From positions 305,172 through 369,171 of the forward strand of contig NZ_BMOD01000001.1 in NCBI RefSeq assembly GCF_014646895.1: DNA of 64,000 bases, given 5' to 3'. Below the pieces are notes generated by a model. It saw only the letters and a program-made list of their open reading frames with translations. It had not been told where the DNA came from and did no database searches. Source of the stretch: Deinococcus roseus. Lineage in GTDB: Bacteria > Deinococcota > Deinococci > Deinococcales > Deinococcaceae. The translations under genes and the position numbers were made by a program. Positions 8,022 to 15,915 of this stretch are shown here, in pieces. Position 1 is the stretch's first letter, and each line of letters opens with the position of its first letter.

Positions 8022-8921
8022 CAGGGCATTGCACTCAAATGCAGCATCCGGGTCGTAAGCCAGGTAAGCCTGACGGATGTCTTCTGCCACCCGCTGGGCA
8101 ATGGTATGGCTTTCTGCATTGTTCTGGTGGGACAGGTGGTTGTAAACCGCCACCTTGAAAGGCTGGATCTGGCTTTCCAGCAACCAGTTCATGGTTTCCT
8201 GCACATCCATGCTGCTGAAATCCATGTCCTGCCAGTCGCCAAAAACCAGTTTGCCTTCAAACAGCAACTTCGGCTGGAAGTTCTGGTAGCTGTACACCTC
8301 ATATTTGCTGGCCTGCTGAAATTCCGAGAGGGGGATCAGGCCCACCTTGTCTTCAGGGGTGAGCATCTGCCTGCTGATGGTCTGGTCGTTCTGGTCTTTG
8401 AGTTGCAGCAAGAGCGCGGTCTGGTCTGGCAAATCCAGCGGCAATTCCACCACATCGTACGGGTACACTGCAGGCAGAACCACATCGGTGCTGATGTCGT
8501 AGCAGGTGGTGGTGCTCAGGGCCTTGGAAGACCCCGAAATGGTCACCGCTGTGTCCGAAGGCAGAAAAAAGCGGGTGATGCCATCCACATAGTTGGCCAC
8601 TGCCTCTCCAAAAGACGGCGAGGGGGCCCACACCTTTTCGCACCCCGAGTCAGAAAACATGGATTTGGAGAGCTTTTTCTTGTTGTCCACAAAAAGGTCG
8701 TAGCGCAAGGAGCCTTTGTCCACGCAGATCTGTGAACCCCTGCGCAGGATGAGGTTCTGTTTGGTGGTGTAGTAGTGCAAAAGGCCTTCAGGATCAACAA
8801 TCTTGTACCGGGTGGAAGTGCCTGCTTTGGGGGTCACCACCAGTTTGAGGGTCTGGGCTGCTGCTGTTCCTGCACAGAGCAAGGCAGCCAGCAGCAAGGT
8901 TCTGGCTGCAAAAAAAGTCAT
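8001..8921 (-). CDS. Exported protein of unknown function, partner of CHASE2 gene
   Basis: This protein of 306 residues has a clear Sec signal peptide (FFAARTLLLAALLCAGTAAAQ, cleavage after about residue 22). The mature part looks rich in beta-strand, with four or five scattered cysteines and no family I recognise. The C-terminal 60 residues are more helical (VAEDIRQAYLAYDPDAAFECNALL). The ATG lies 6 bases after AGGAGGT and overlaps the stop of the CHASE2 gene (ATGA), so the two are co-translated. By context it may act in the same envelope process as that membrane protein. The function is unknown. Confidence 0.85.
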   Translation of the reverse strand: MTFFAARTLLLAALLCAGTAAAQTLKLVVTPKAGTSTRYKIVDPEGLLHYYTTKQNLILRRGSQICVDKGSLRYDLFVDNKKKLSKSMFSDSGCEKVWAPSPSFGEAVANYVDGITRFFLPSDTAVTISGSSKALSTTTCYDISTDVVLPAVYPYDVVELPLDLPDQTALLLQLKDQNDQTISRQMLTPEDKVGLIPLSEFQQASKYEVYSYQNFQPKLLFEGKLVFGDWQDMDFSSMDVQETMNWLLESQIQPFKVAVYNHLSHQNNAESHTIAQRVAEDIRQAYLAYDPDAAFECNALLDENLK

Positions 8922-10474
8922 GTTTGTACCTCCTCGGTTGAACTGGAACCGCTGTTTTCCGGGCTTCCTGAAGTGCTGACTGAAGTGCTGTCTGAGGTTG
9001 AGGTGCCGTCTGAGGTGCTGTCAGCAGATGTCGGTGCTGCTGTTTCTGGATTGTGCAGTTTCATGAAGGTCCGCAAGAGGTAAAGGGCCACCAGAGGCAG
9101 CGTGTAGTCCAGAAAATACCCCTGGTAATGCATGATGGCAGCGGCTGGAATCAGGAGCAGCAACCAGACCAGCACGATTTCCAGGAAGTCTCCCAGCAGG
9201 TTTTTCAGTTTCAGGGTGCTGTCCACCAGCAAAGTGGCAGCCAGTTGCAAAATGAACAGGGTGATGGCTGCAAAGATCAGGATGTAAATGCCTGAAACAG
9301 CCTTGCCAAAATGGTTGTAGTTCAGCAGGTTCATCAGGCTGGTGAGGTGCACCTCCACCCCACTGGTGGGCACTTTCACAAAGGGGCTGATGGGGGTATA
9401 GTAGTTGTCTCCGTTGTCCCGGTCCGTGCGGCCAATCATCACAAGTCCAGGTTCATAGAGGTGCTGGTCGGTGGGATGCTGCAGGATCTCCGCTGCTTTG
9501 CGGATTTCCAGGCTGTCCCAGTACTGGAGTTCAGCGTTGCGGTCCAGTTTTTTGTAAACCAGGGCGCTGATTTCTATGGGTGTACTTGCTGCCTGCTGTC
9601 CTGTTTTGTTGCAGGTGTGCTGTCCTGCTTTGACCTGATTGCCCCGGCTGACCTGATAAAGGGCTTCTGCCACCGAGGGATAGCCTGCTTTGGGGCCAGC
9701 CAGTTGCCTGATTTTGAAATCCCCCTCGTCCAGCAGCAGGTCATGGTTCACAAAGCACAGGTTGGGGAAATCACGGATGTGCTGGATCCGGCCATCCAGC
9801 ACAAAGGCATCCTGGTTTTCTCTGCCTTTCTGGTAGGGCAAAAAGACCGGGAAGGGAACTTTTTGCAAAGCAGAAATCAGGGCCCGGGAATCGGAGTAGG
9901 GATCGGGATATGAGAAATCCAGGTCAATGAAAACCGCTTCTGGCTTTTCATCAAAGCGGGAAAGGTTGTTCAGGATGCTTGCCAGGGCTTCCCGATTGAA
10001 GTACAGCATCTGGTTGGCCTGGCATTTGCTGGCGTCTTTGAATTCGCAGTGGCGCTTCTGGGCTTGCTGGGCGGCCACCTGCTGCACCGCCTGATCGTCC
10101 AGGTCGATCAGGTAGACTTTTTCTCCATCGCGGTGTGGGAGGGTCACCCCAGATTGCACAAAATTGACGGTGTCAAAGGCCTGCTGGCTGATGTTTTTCA
10201 GGGAACTGGCCAGCAGGGTCACCAGGGTGATGTTTTTGCCTGCCCCATCTGCAAAGGCCAGAAACACTGTCAATGCAGCCGAGAGCAGCACCACAAACAG
10301 GGTGCTGTTGGCGCTGTCTCGCACCTGGGCAGCATGGTTGGTCCAGAAATCCGTGAAATAACGCTTGATCCGGGTCAGCACAGAAGGCACCTCAGTGGCA
10401 GGCTTGTTGTCAAGTCGGGTTGCTGCACTTTCATGATACAGACCGGGACCTGCAAAAGTTCCCGTGGCCGTCAC
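8918..10474 (-). CDS. CHASE2-domain membrane protein without an output domain
   Basis: CHASE2 is an extracytoplasmic sensory domain usually fused to kinases or cyclases. Here 518 residues contain a first membrane span (about 57-75), a CHASE2-like domain (about 100-350, with VYLIDLDDQAV, AVFIDLDFSYPDP and VMIGRTD), then several hydrophobic spans (about 390-475). The tail is low-complexity Ser/Thr (STSDGTSTSDST) and carries no kinase, cyclase or HTH domain. The likely start is GTG at 10474, about 8 bases after AAGG. It is the first gene of a two-gene unit with the exported protein at 8001-8921. The CHASE2 call comes from pattern recognition and topology. Confidence 0.75.
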   Translation of the reverse strand: MTATGTFAGPGLYHESAATRLDNKPATEVPSVLTRIKRYFTDFWTNHAAQVRDSANSTLFVVLLSAALTVFLAFADGAGKNITLVTLLASSLKNISQQAFDTVNFVQSGVTLPHRDGEKVYLIDLDDQAVQQVAAQQAQKRHCEFKDASKCQANQMLYFNREALASILNNLSRFDEKPEAVFIDLDFSYPDPYSDSRALISALQKVPFPVFLPYQKGRENQDAFVLDGRIQHIRDFPNLCFVNHDLLLDEGDFKIRQLAGPKAGYPSVAEALYQVSRGNQVKAGQHTCNKTGQQAASTPIEISALVYKKLDRNAELQYWDSLEIRKAAEILQHPTDQHLYEPGLVMIGRTDRDNGDNYYTPISPFVKVPTSGVEVHLTSLMNLLNYNHFGKAVSGIYILIFAAITLFILQLAATLLVDSTLKLKNLLGDFLEIVLVWLLLLIPAAAIMHYQGYFLDYTLPLVALYLLRTFMKLHNPETAAPTSADSTSDGTSTSDSTSVSTSGSPENSGSSSTEEVQT

Positions 10475-10585
10475 ATGCTCAGCCTTCCCAGAGCCACCAG
10501 ACCCAAAGGAGTCTTTTCTTGACTGAGGTTCTGTTTCACTGGTCTAAAGACCCATTGTGCTCTGGGATGTGACGGCAGGGATCAG

Positions 10586-10611
10586 GAAAACCCCTGATTT
10601 GAAATCAGGGG
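10586..10611 (-). terminator. hpf terminator
   Basis: CCCCTGATTT and AAATCAGGGG form a 10-bp stem with a one-base centre. Reading on the minus strand it is followed by TTTT, 33 bases past the hpf stop. Confidence 0.85.
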
Positions 10612-10643
10612 TTTCAGGTCAGTTCAGGTTCTGGGGGTGAAAC

Positions 10644-11183
10644 TCAGATGTTGGGCTCGATCAGACCGTAATGGCCATCTTTGCGGCGGTACACCACGGC
10701 CACATGGCTGGTCTGGCTGTTCAGGAACACGTAGAAGTCGTGGTCCAGGGCTTCCATCTGCACAGCAGCGTCTTCTGCACTCATGGGGCGCATTTCAAAG
10801 CGCTTGGAACGTACAATTTCTGGGTTCTGGAAATCTTCCACCTCGTGGAGGGTGGGTTCAGCAGGGGCTGCTTCATGGCGGCGTTTGAGCAGTTTGGTTT
10901 TGAATTTGCGCAACTGGCGTTCCAGCACATCCACCACGCGGTCTACGGCAGCATACATGTCACTGTTGGATTCTTCAGCACGGATGATCCCACCCGGAAT
11001 GTTGATTTGCACTTCAATCCGGTTTCTGCGCTGGGCATCTCGGGCTTCCCGCACACTCATCACCACACGGGCTTCCGTGATGTTTTCGTTGAAGCGGTCC
11101 AGTCGGGAAAGTTTGCTGCTCACGTAATCGCGGAGGGCCTCGGTGATTTCAAGGTTACGTCCAGAGATTTTATAGATGTTCAC
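10644..11183 (-). CDS. hpf: Long-form ribosome hibernation promoting factor HPF
   Basis: HPF binds the 30S decoding region, and its long form promotes 100S ribosome dimers in stationary phase. Residues 1-100 are the S30AE/YfiA domain (NIYKISGRNLEITEALRDYV). The C-terminal part (about 115-179, IVRSKRFEMRPMSAEDAAVQM..HDFYVFLN) is the dimerising tail of the long form, for 179 residues in all. It starts with GTG at 11183, about 7 bases after a GAGGGG. It is monocistronic with its own terminator and diverges from the amidase gene. Confidence 0.96.
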   Translation of the reverse strand: MNIYKISGRNLEITEALRDYVSSKLSRLDRFNENITEARVVMSVREARDAQRRNRIEVQINIPGGIIRAEESNSDMYAAVDRVVDVLERQLRKFKTKLLKRRHEAAPAEPTLHEVEDFQNPEIVRSKRFEMRPMSAEDAAVQMEALDHDFYVFLNSQTSHVAVVYRRKDGHYGLIEPNI

Positions 11184-11416
11184 ACGATCACCCCTCTATG
11201 TATAACGCCAAAGCGGCCCGACGCATGTTGTCCCATACGCCTTTTTTCGAGGCTCTACCGTCTTTGGTGTTCATATCTTAACACATCTCCATGAAAACAC
11301 CAGACCTTTTGTCCCCTGTTACAAAAAACAAAAAAACACACGTCTTGCAGCTTAAAAAATGACTCGCCGGGCTGCATCTAAGCAAGAACCCTTACTGTGC
11401 CCCCTCATGCATTTGT

Positions 11417-11422
11417 TAAATT
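11417..11422 (+). promoter_or_regulatory. -10 element of a leaderless amidase mRNA
   Basis: TAAATT ends exactly 6 bases before the ATG at 11429, with no Shine-Dalgarno sequence, so transcription probably starts at the A of the start codon. The 11184-11428 gap otherwise shows only AT-rich sequence. Confidence 0.55.
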
Positions 11423-11428
11423 GACCCC

Positions 11429-12796
11429 ATGAAACCCCTGGAGCAGCAGTCTGTCACAGAATTGAAGGACGGTCTGGAGGCGGGTCACTTCAGCAGTGTC
11501 CAGCTCTGCCAGCATTTTGTGCAGCGCATTGAACAGCTCAATCCCGAACTTCATGCCGTGATTCAATTGCACCCTGAAGCCCTGCAAACCGCTGAAATGC
11601 TGGACCAGGAGCGTGCTGCCGGAAAAAACCGTGGTCCACTGCATGGCATTCCCATCCTGGTCAAAGACAACATTGATGTGGTGGGGGTGCCTTGCACTGC
11701 AGGCTCAATTGCCCTGAAAGACCACTTTCCTGCCAGGGATGCTTTTGTGGTGCAGCAACTCAGGAAGGCAGGCTGCATCCTTCTGGGCAAAACCAACCTG
11801 ACCGAGTTTGCCAACTTCATGACCATCGACATGCCCAATGGGTACAGTTCGCTGGGAGGCCAGACCCAGCATGCCCACCTGAAAGGCCACAACACTGGAG
11901 GTTCCAGCTCAGGAAGTGGGGTGGCCGTGGCAGCCAGACTGGCCCCTCTGACCATTGGGACCGAGACCAGTGGCAGCATCATCCATCCAGCGAACCACAG
12001 TGGGGTGGTGGGCCTGAAGCCCACTGTGGGAAGCGTGTCCAGAACAGGCATCATTCCCATCTCCTTCAGTCAGGACACCGCTGGTCCCATGGCCCACTCT
12101 GTGCAGGATGCTTTTTTGCTTTTTCAGGCCATGGTGGGACAGGATCCAGAAGATCCCCTTTCCAGAACCCTTTCTCTTGCTCCACTGCCCGAGGTGGGAG
12201 CAGGCACCCGTCTGGGAATCTTCCGGGACAGCTTCACCCTGCTGACCGAAGAAGAAGCAGAGCTGCTGGACAGGGGGCTGCAGAAGCTGCTGGATGCAGG
12301 AATCGAATTGGTGGATGTGGAGTATCCGCATCCTGAGCTCAGCCACCAGTGGCGCTGGGAGGTGCTGACCTACGAATTCAAAGAAGGACTGAACCGTTAC
12401 CTGTCGGGCGTTTCTCAGGGTTCCCGTTCTCTGCCAGAGCTGATTGATTTCTATGATGATCATCCTGAAGAAGGTTTGCGTTACGGTCAGGTTCTGCTGC
12501 TGGCGGCCAACAGCACCACAGGAACCCTCAGCAACCCGGCCTACCAGCGGTCCCGCAAGCTGGATGTGCTGTATTCCAGAGACCTGGGCATTGATTTTCT
12601 GTTGCAGGAACACCAACTGGACGCCCTGATCTACCCCAGATGGTATGGCTATGATGTGCCTGCCAAGGCAGGTTATCCCAGCCTCACCGTTCCCGTGGGT
12701 GTTCGGGAAGATGGTCTGGCGGTCAACCTGACCTTTACCAGCACAGCCTGGACAGAACCCCTGCTGCTGGCCCTGGGTTTGCTGCTGGAGCAATAA
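11429..12796 (+). CDS. Amidase signature family hydrolase
   Basis: This is an amidase of the Ser-cisSer-Lys type, hydrolysing an unidentified amide. The catalytic Lys is in VKDNID (about residue 77). The GGSSSGSG loop (about 156-163) and the nucleophile region GTETSGSI (about 177-184) are intact, followed by NHSGVVGLKPT. It has 455 residues and no signal peptide. It resembles GatA, but no gatB or gatC is adjacent and the C-terminal third is unlike GatA, so a role in tRNA transamidation is not supported. The start follows a TANNNT element at leaderless spacing. It converges on the GH9 gene with a shared hairpin between them. Confidence 0.9.
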   Translation: MKPLEQQSVTELKDGLEAGHFSSVQLCQHFVQRIEQLNPELHAVIQLHPEALQTAEMLDQERAAGKNRGPLHGIPILVKDNIDVVGVPCTAGSIALKDHFPARDAFVVQQLRKAGCILLGKTNLTEFANFMTIDMPNGYSSLGGQTQHAHLKGHNTGGSSSGSGVAVAARLAPLTIGTETSGSIIHPANHSGVVGLKPTVGSVSRTGIIPISFSQDTAGPMAHSVQDAFLLFQAMVGQDPEDPLSRTLSLAPLPEVGAGTRLGIFRDSFTLLTEEEAELLDRGLQKLLDAGIELVDVEYPHPELSHQWRWEVLTYEFKEGLNRYLSGVSQGSRSLPELIDFYDDHPEEGLRYGQVLLLAANSTTGTLSNPAYQRSRKLDVLYSRDLGIDFLLQEHQLDALIYPRWYGYDVPAKAGYPSLTVPVGVREDGLAVNLTFTSTAWTEPLLLALGLLLEQ

Positions 12797-12810
12797 AAGC
12801 TGGAACACAA

Positions 12811-12839
12811 AAAGGGCACAGCAAATTGCAGTGCCCTTT
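12811..12839. terminator. Bidirectional terminator between amidase and GH9 genes
   Basis: AAAGGGCAC (12811-12819) is inverted as GTGCCCTTT (12831-12839). It lies between two convergent genes and can serve both. Confidence 0.7.
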
Positions 12840-12869
12840 GAAGCAAGAAGCTGATTTCCGAAGTCGGGT

Positions 12870-15485
12870 TTACTCGGCAGTGCTGTCCAGGAAAGCAGCC
12901 ACCCAGGAAAGCGGAGCATTCCAGTTGATGGTGATTTCGTTCATGGTCCATGCCCCCAGGTCATCGATGTAACAGGTCAGACCCACGCATTTGCCTTTCA
13001 TGTTGGCGGCCACAGGATCGCTGAAGCTCTCGGAGTTGGGGCCACCGGACAGGGCACCAGCAGGAACTTCGGGAGAGTTGGGATCGGCCTGGTGCGCCCA
13101 GAAGCGGTGGTGGGGATTTCTCAGGGGTCTGCTGCCATATCCAGAAACATAGGATTTGTCCATGGGGTTGCGGCCCAGCAGGTAGTTCATGCCTTCCAGA
13201 GCACCCTCCAGGTATTTGCGGTTCTTGCTGAGGTCATAAGCGGTGCCCAGCACAAGGGCACGGTTGACCACAGCGCTGTTGGAGCCCCAGGGGTAAGGAT
13301 CGGCTTTGAAAGGCAGCCTGTACCCAAGCTGGTCCACTTCCTTCAGGTAACTGTTTGCAGCAGCAATCAGGTTGCTCTGGGCGGTTTTGACATCTGCTGC
13401 AGGAAGCTCTGTTTTGACGGTGGCCAGGGTGAGGGTGGCAGCCTGGGTCAACTCTCCCCAGGTCAGGTCTTTGTCTGCCTGCAGGTAAAGGGGACTGGCT
13501 TTCAGGAAAGTGAGGTATTTTGCAGCACCCGTGGTGGCATAAAGTTCTGCTGCAGCCCAGTAGAATTCATCTGAGACATTGCTGTCGTTGTAAGGGCCTC
13601 CACCTGTGAAGATGTCGTAGGCGTAGACGTCCGGGTTGCGCTGGGCTGCGTCCCAGGCCTTTTCAGCAGCGGTGAGGCATTTTGCAGCGTAGGCATCATC
13701 CACACCTTTGAAGACCCGTGCGCACTGGGCAGCATTGGCGGCCAGGTTGAGGGTGGCTGCTGTGGTGGGGTAATAAAGGTAGCGCTTCTGGGGATCCTGG
13801 TCGGGACGGGTGGGAAGTCCAGTCCAGGCCACATCGTGCAATTTGTGGTGGACCATGCCCGAAGCGTCCACAGCCGTCCTGGTCAGGGCACCCAGATTTC
13901 CGCTCTGGTCACCTATGGGCAGTTTGAGGGTTTTGCCTGCAGGCACCTGCATGCCCAGCAGGAAATCCATTTCCCAGCGCACTTCGTCCAGCAGGTCGTT
14001 CTTGCTGTTGGTGTTTTCGGGGATCTGCAGTTTGCCATCTGCGAATCGGGAGGCGGTGCTGGTTCTGCTGGCCCGTTCGTACTGGTTCAGCAGCGTCCAG
14101 ACCGACACCCCTGCATTCACCACGTATTTTCCGTGGTCTCCAGCGTCGTACCAGCCTTTGCTGGCGTCCAGATGGTAATCGCAGCCTTCCCAGGTGTTGC
14201 CTCTGGTGTCCGTGCCATCGAAGCAGGAAACGCTGGTGTCGCCCTGGTTGGGGGCAAGGCCCAGGTGCCCAGCAGGTCTGGCCCATTTGGCATCTCCAAC
14301 GTATTTCTGCTCGATGGCGATGCCGCTGCGGTTGTGGTAGAAGTAGGCCAGCGCATCGTATTGCAGCTTGCCGTAAATGTCCTTGCCAATCTTGAAGGGG
14401 TGGCTTTGCAGGCCGGCCACATCCAGCACATAGCCTTCACCTGTGGCCGTCACACCAGAGAAATCTGCCTGATGCACGTGCTCTCCAGAAGCCGCGTCCT
14501 GTCCGAACACCCTGGTCTTGCCCTGGGCCACCGTTTTCCCTGCCTTGCTGAGGGTCCAGGCCAGTGGGGTGGCAGAATCATGGGCAATGGTGGCGGTTTT
14601 GGGGGCGTCTGGAAGGTAACCCACCTGATTGACCCGCACAATTCGGCGGTCATCTGCCACAACCGTGGTGCCACCACTGCCAAATTTGGGGCCTTTCAGG
14701 GAAACGTTGGACACGCACACTTTGGTCGCTGCCTTGCCTCCCATCTGGAACTGGAAAGCAGCTTTGGCATCGCTTTTTTCCTTCATCTGGAAGGTGTAGG
14801 TGTAATTTTTGGCCACAGGTCCCAGATCGTTCACTTCTGTGGCAAAGTAGGAGGTGTAGGGGGCAGCATCAAACTGCAAGAGGGGTTTGAATCCGGTGGC
14901 CACATCTGCCCGTGCAGTGAAACTGAGGGTATAAGTGGCATCCTGATTGAGCCCCACTCCACCCTGCCCCAGGATGACATCCCAGGGGTTTGCACCGGGA
15001 GTGCCAATGGTGAGGCAGGATTCTCCTGCATTCACGTCCCAGCCTGGACTGCCACTGGTCCACCAGCCATCTTTGCCTGAAGCAAAAGTGCCGTTGTTGA
15101 GGAGTTCTCCAATGGAGGTGTCTGCGATGTTGACACTGACCTGCACAGGAGCAGACACCGAAGCATTGCCCGAGGTGTCATAGGCCTGCGCACTGTAAAT
15201 GTGGTCTCCATTGAGGGCTGCTGTGGCTGCAATGGTGGCCTGATAAGGGGCTTTGTTGACCTCTGCAACTTTTTTGCCTTTGTCGTAAAAAACCACCCGG
15301 GCAATGTCTTTGTCCTCACTGGTGGCGGTCAGCAGCAAATCTCCTTTTTCGGTGACACTGGCACTGCTGCTCTTGAGGGACACGCTGGGCGGGGTGGTGT
15401 CCTGAGGGGCCTGAAAAGCATTGCAAGAGGTGGTGCTCACGCCTAAAGTCAACAGGGCAGTGAGCCAGAACGCAGATCTGGACAT
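12870..15485 (-). CDS. Secreted GH9 glycoside hydrolase (endoglucanase-type) lipoprotein
   Basis: Predicted to cut beta-1,4-glucans such as cellulose outside the cell. The start at 15485 gives a lipoprotein-type signal (LLTLGVSTTSCNA, lipid Cys about 21). Then follow an Ig-like domain (about 35-125), a carbohydrate-binding-like domain (about 130-260), the N-terminal Ig domain of GH9 enzymes (about 277-365, RIVRVNQVGYLP) and the GH9 catalytic barrel to residue 871. Catalytic features are present: WYDAGDHGKYV (about 440-450, nucleophile/base aspartates), HHRFW (about 790) and NEITINWNAP (about 847, acid Glu). AAGGAG precedes the ATG. No other cellulase genes are nearby. Confidence 0.93.
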   Translation of the reverse strand: MSRSAFWLTALLTLGVSTTSCNAFQAPQDTTPPSVSLKSSSASVTEKGDLLLTATSEDKDIARVVFYDKGKKVAEVNKAPYQATIAATAALNGDHIYSAQAYDTSGNASVSAPVQVSVNIADTSIGELLNNGTFASGKDGWWTSGSPGWDVNAGESCLTIGTPGANPWDVILGQGGVGLNQDATYTLSFTARADVATGFKPLLQFDAAPYTSYFATEVNDLGPVAKNYTYTFQMKEKSDAKAAFQFQMGGKAATKVCVSNVSLKGPKFGSGGTTVVADDRRIVRVNQVGYLPDAPKTATIAHDSATPLAWTLSKAGKTVAQGKTRVFGQDAASGEHVHQADFSGVTATGEGYVLDVAGLQSHPFKIGKDIYGKLQYDALAYFYHNRSGIAIEQKYVGDAKWARPAGHLGLAPNQGDTSVSCFDGTDTRGNTWEGCDYHLDASKGWYDAGDHGKYVVNAGVSVWTLLNQYERASRTSTASRFADGKLQIPENTNSKNDLLDEVRWEMDFLLGMQVPAGKTLKLPIGDQSGNLGALTRTAVDASGMVHHKLHDVAWTGLPTRPDQDPQKRYLYYPTTAATLNLAANAAQCARVFKGVDDAYAAKCLTAAEKAWDAAQRNPDVYAYDIFTGGGPYNDSNVSDEFYWAAAELYATTGAAKYLTFLKASPLYLQADKDLTWGELTQAATLTLATVKTELPAADVKTAQSNLIAAANSYLKEVDQLGYRLPFKADPYPWGSNSAVVNRALVLGTAYDLSKNRKYLEGALEGMNYLLGRNPMDKSYVSGYGSRPLRNPHHRFWAHQADPNSPEVPAGALSGGPNSESFSDPVAANMKGKCVGLTCYIDDLGAWTMNEITINWNAPLSWVAAFLDSTAE

Positions 15486-15525
15486 GGTTTCTCCTTGTAA
15501 AACACAGTTGGGCTGATGTGAATGT

Positions 15526-15554
15526 AAGGTAGCAGGGTTAAGTTTATTCGTCAA
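15526..15554 (-). promoter_or_regulatory. Likely promoter of the GH9 gene
   Basis: On the minus strand TTGACG (15554-15549) and TACCTT (15531-15526) are spaced by 17 bases. This gives a leader of about 35 bases that contains the AAGGAG at 15496-15491. Confidence 0.6.
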
Positions 15555-15868
15555 CAGAACAAAAGCAATCTGCCAGATTTTTGCAGCATTTTTCGAGAAA
15601 AAAGAAAAAATGCATCACCCTGAATTTTTCACAGGTGCATACAGGAATTTCTTCATCGGACAAAAGGTTTTCTGGCTTAACCATTTCCTGGTAAACAGCA
15701 AAGTCTGCCCGTGTCCCCAGGAGCGGTTTTTGAAAAGCTTTTCAGGTTTTCAGACAGACAGGGTTCTGCATCTCTCAAGAATGAATTCTTCCTGACCGAA
15801 ATTTTCATGGGGATTCGATCATCCTCATAACATCACCCAAAATCCACCTAGACAACTGCGTCTTCAGC
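15555..15868. other. AT-rich intergenic stretch, nothing identified
   Basis: About 310 bases between the GH9 promoter and the prfC terminator. I find no gene with a credible start, no repeat and no RNA structure beyond short chance hairpins. Confidence 0.5.
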
Positions 15869-15896
15869 AAAAGAAAACCCACCGCCAGGGTGGGCT
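15869..15896 (-). terminator. prfC terminator
   Basis: CCCACC and GGTGGG form a stem over 5 bases. On the minus strand it is followed by TTTTCTTTT, 20 bases after the prfC stop. Confidence 0.8.
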
Positions 15897-15915
15897 GCAA
15901 ACTGCATGGGAAAAA

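Noticed and set aside
11429..12796. Glutamyl-tRNA amidotransferase subunit A (gatA)
   Set aside because: The amidase core is shared, but there is no gatB or gatC nearby and the C-terminal third does not match.
15601..15795. Small open frame (61 residues) between GH9 and prfC
   Set aside because: No ribosome binding site, no -10 at leaderless spacing, and aromatic/cysteine-rich sequence without a fold.
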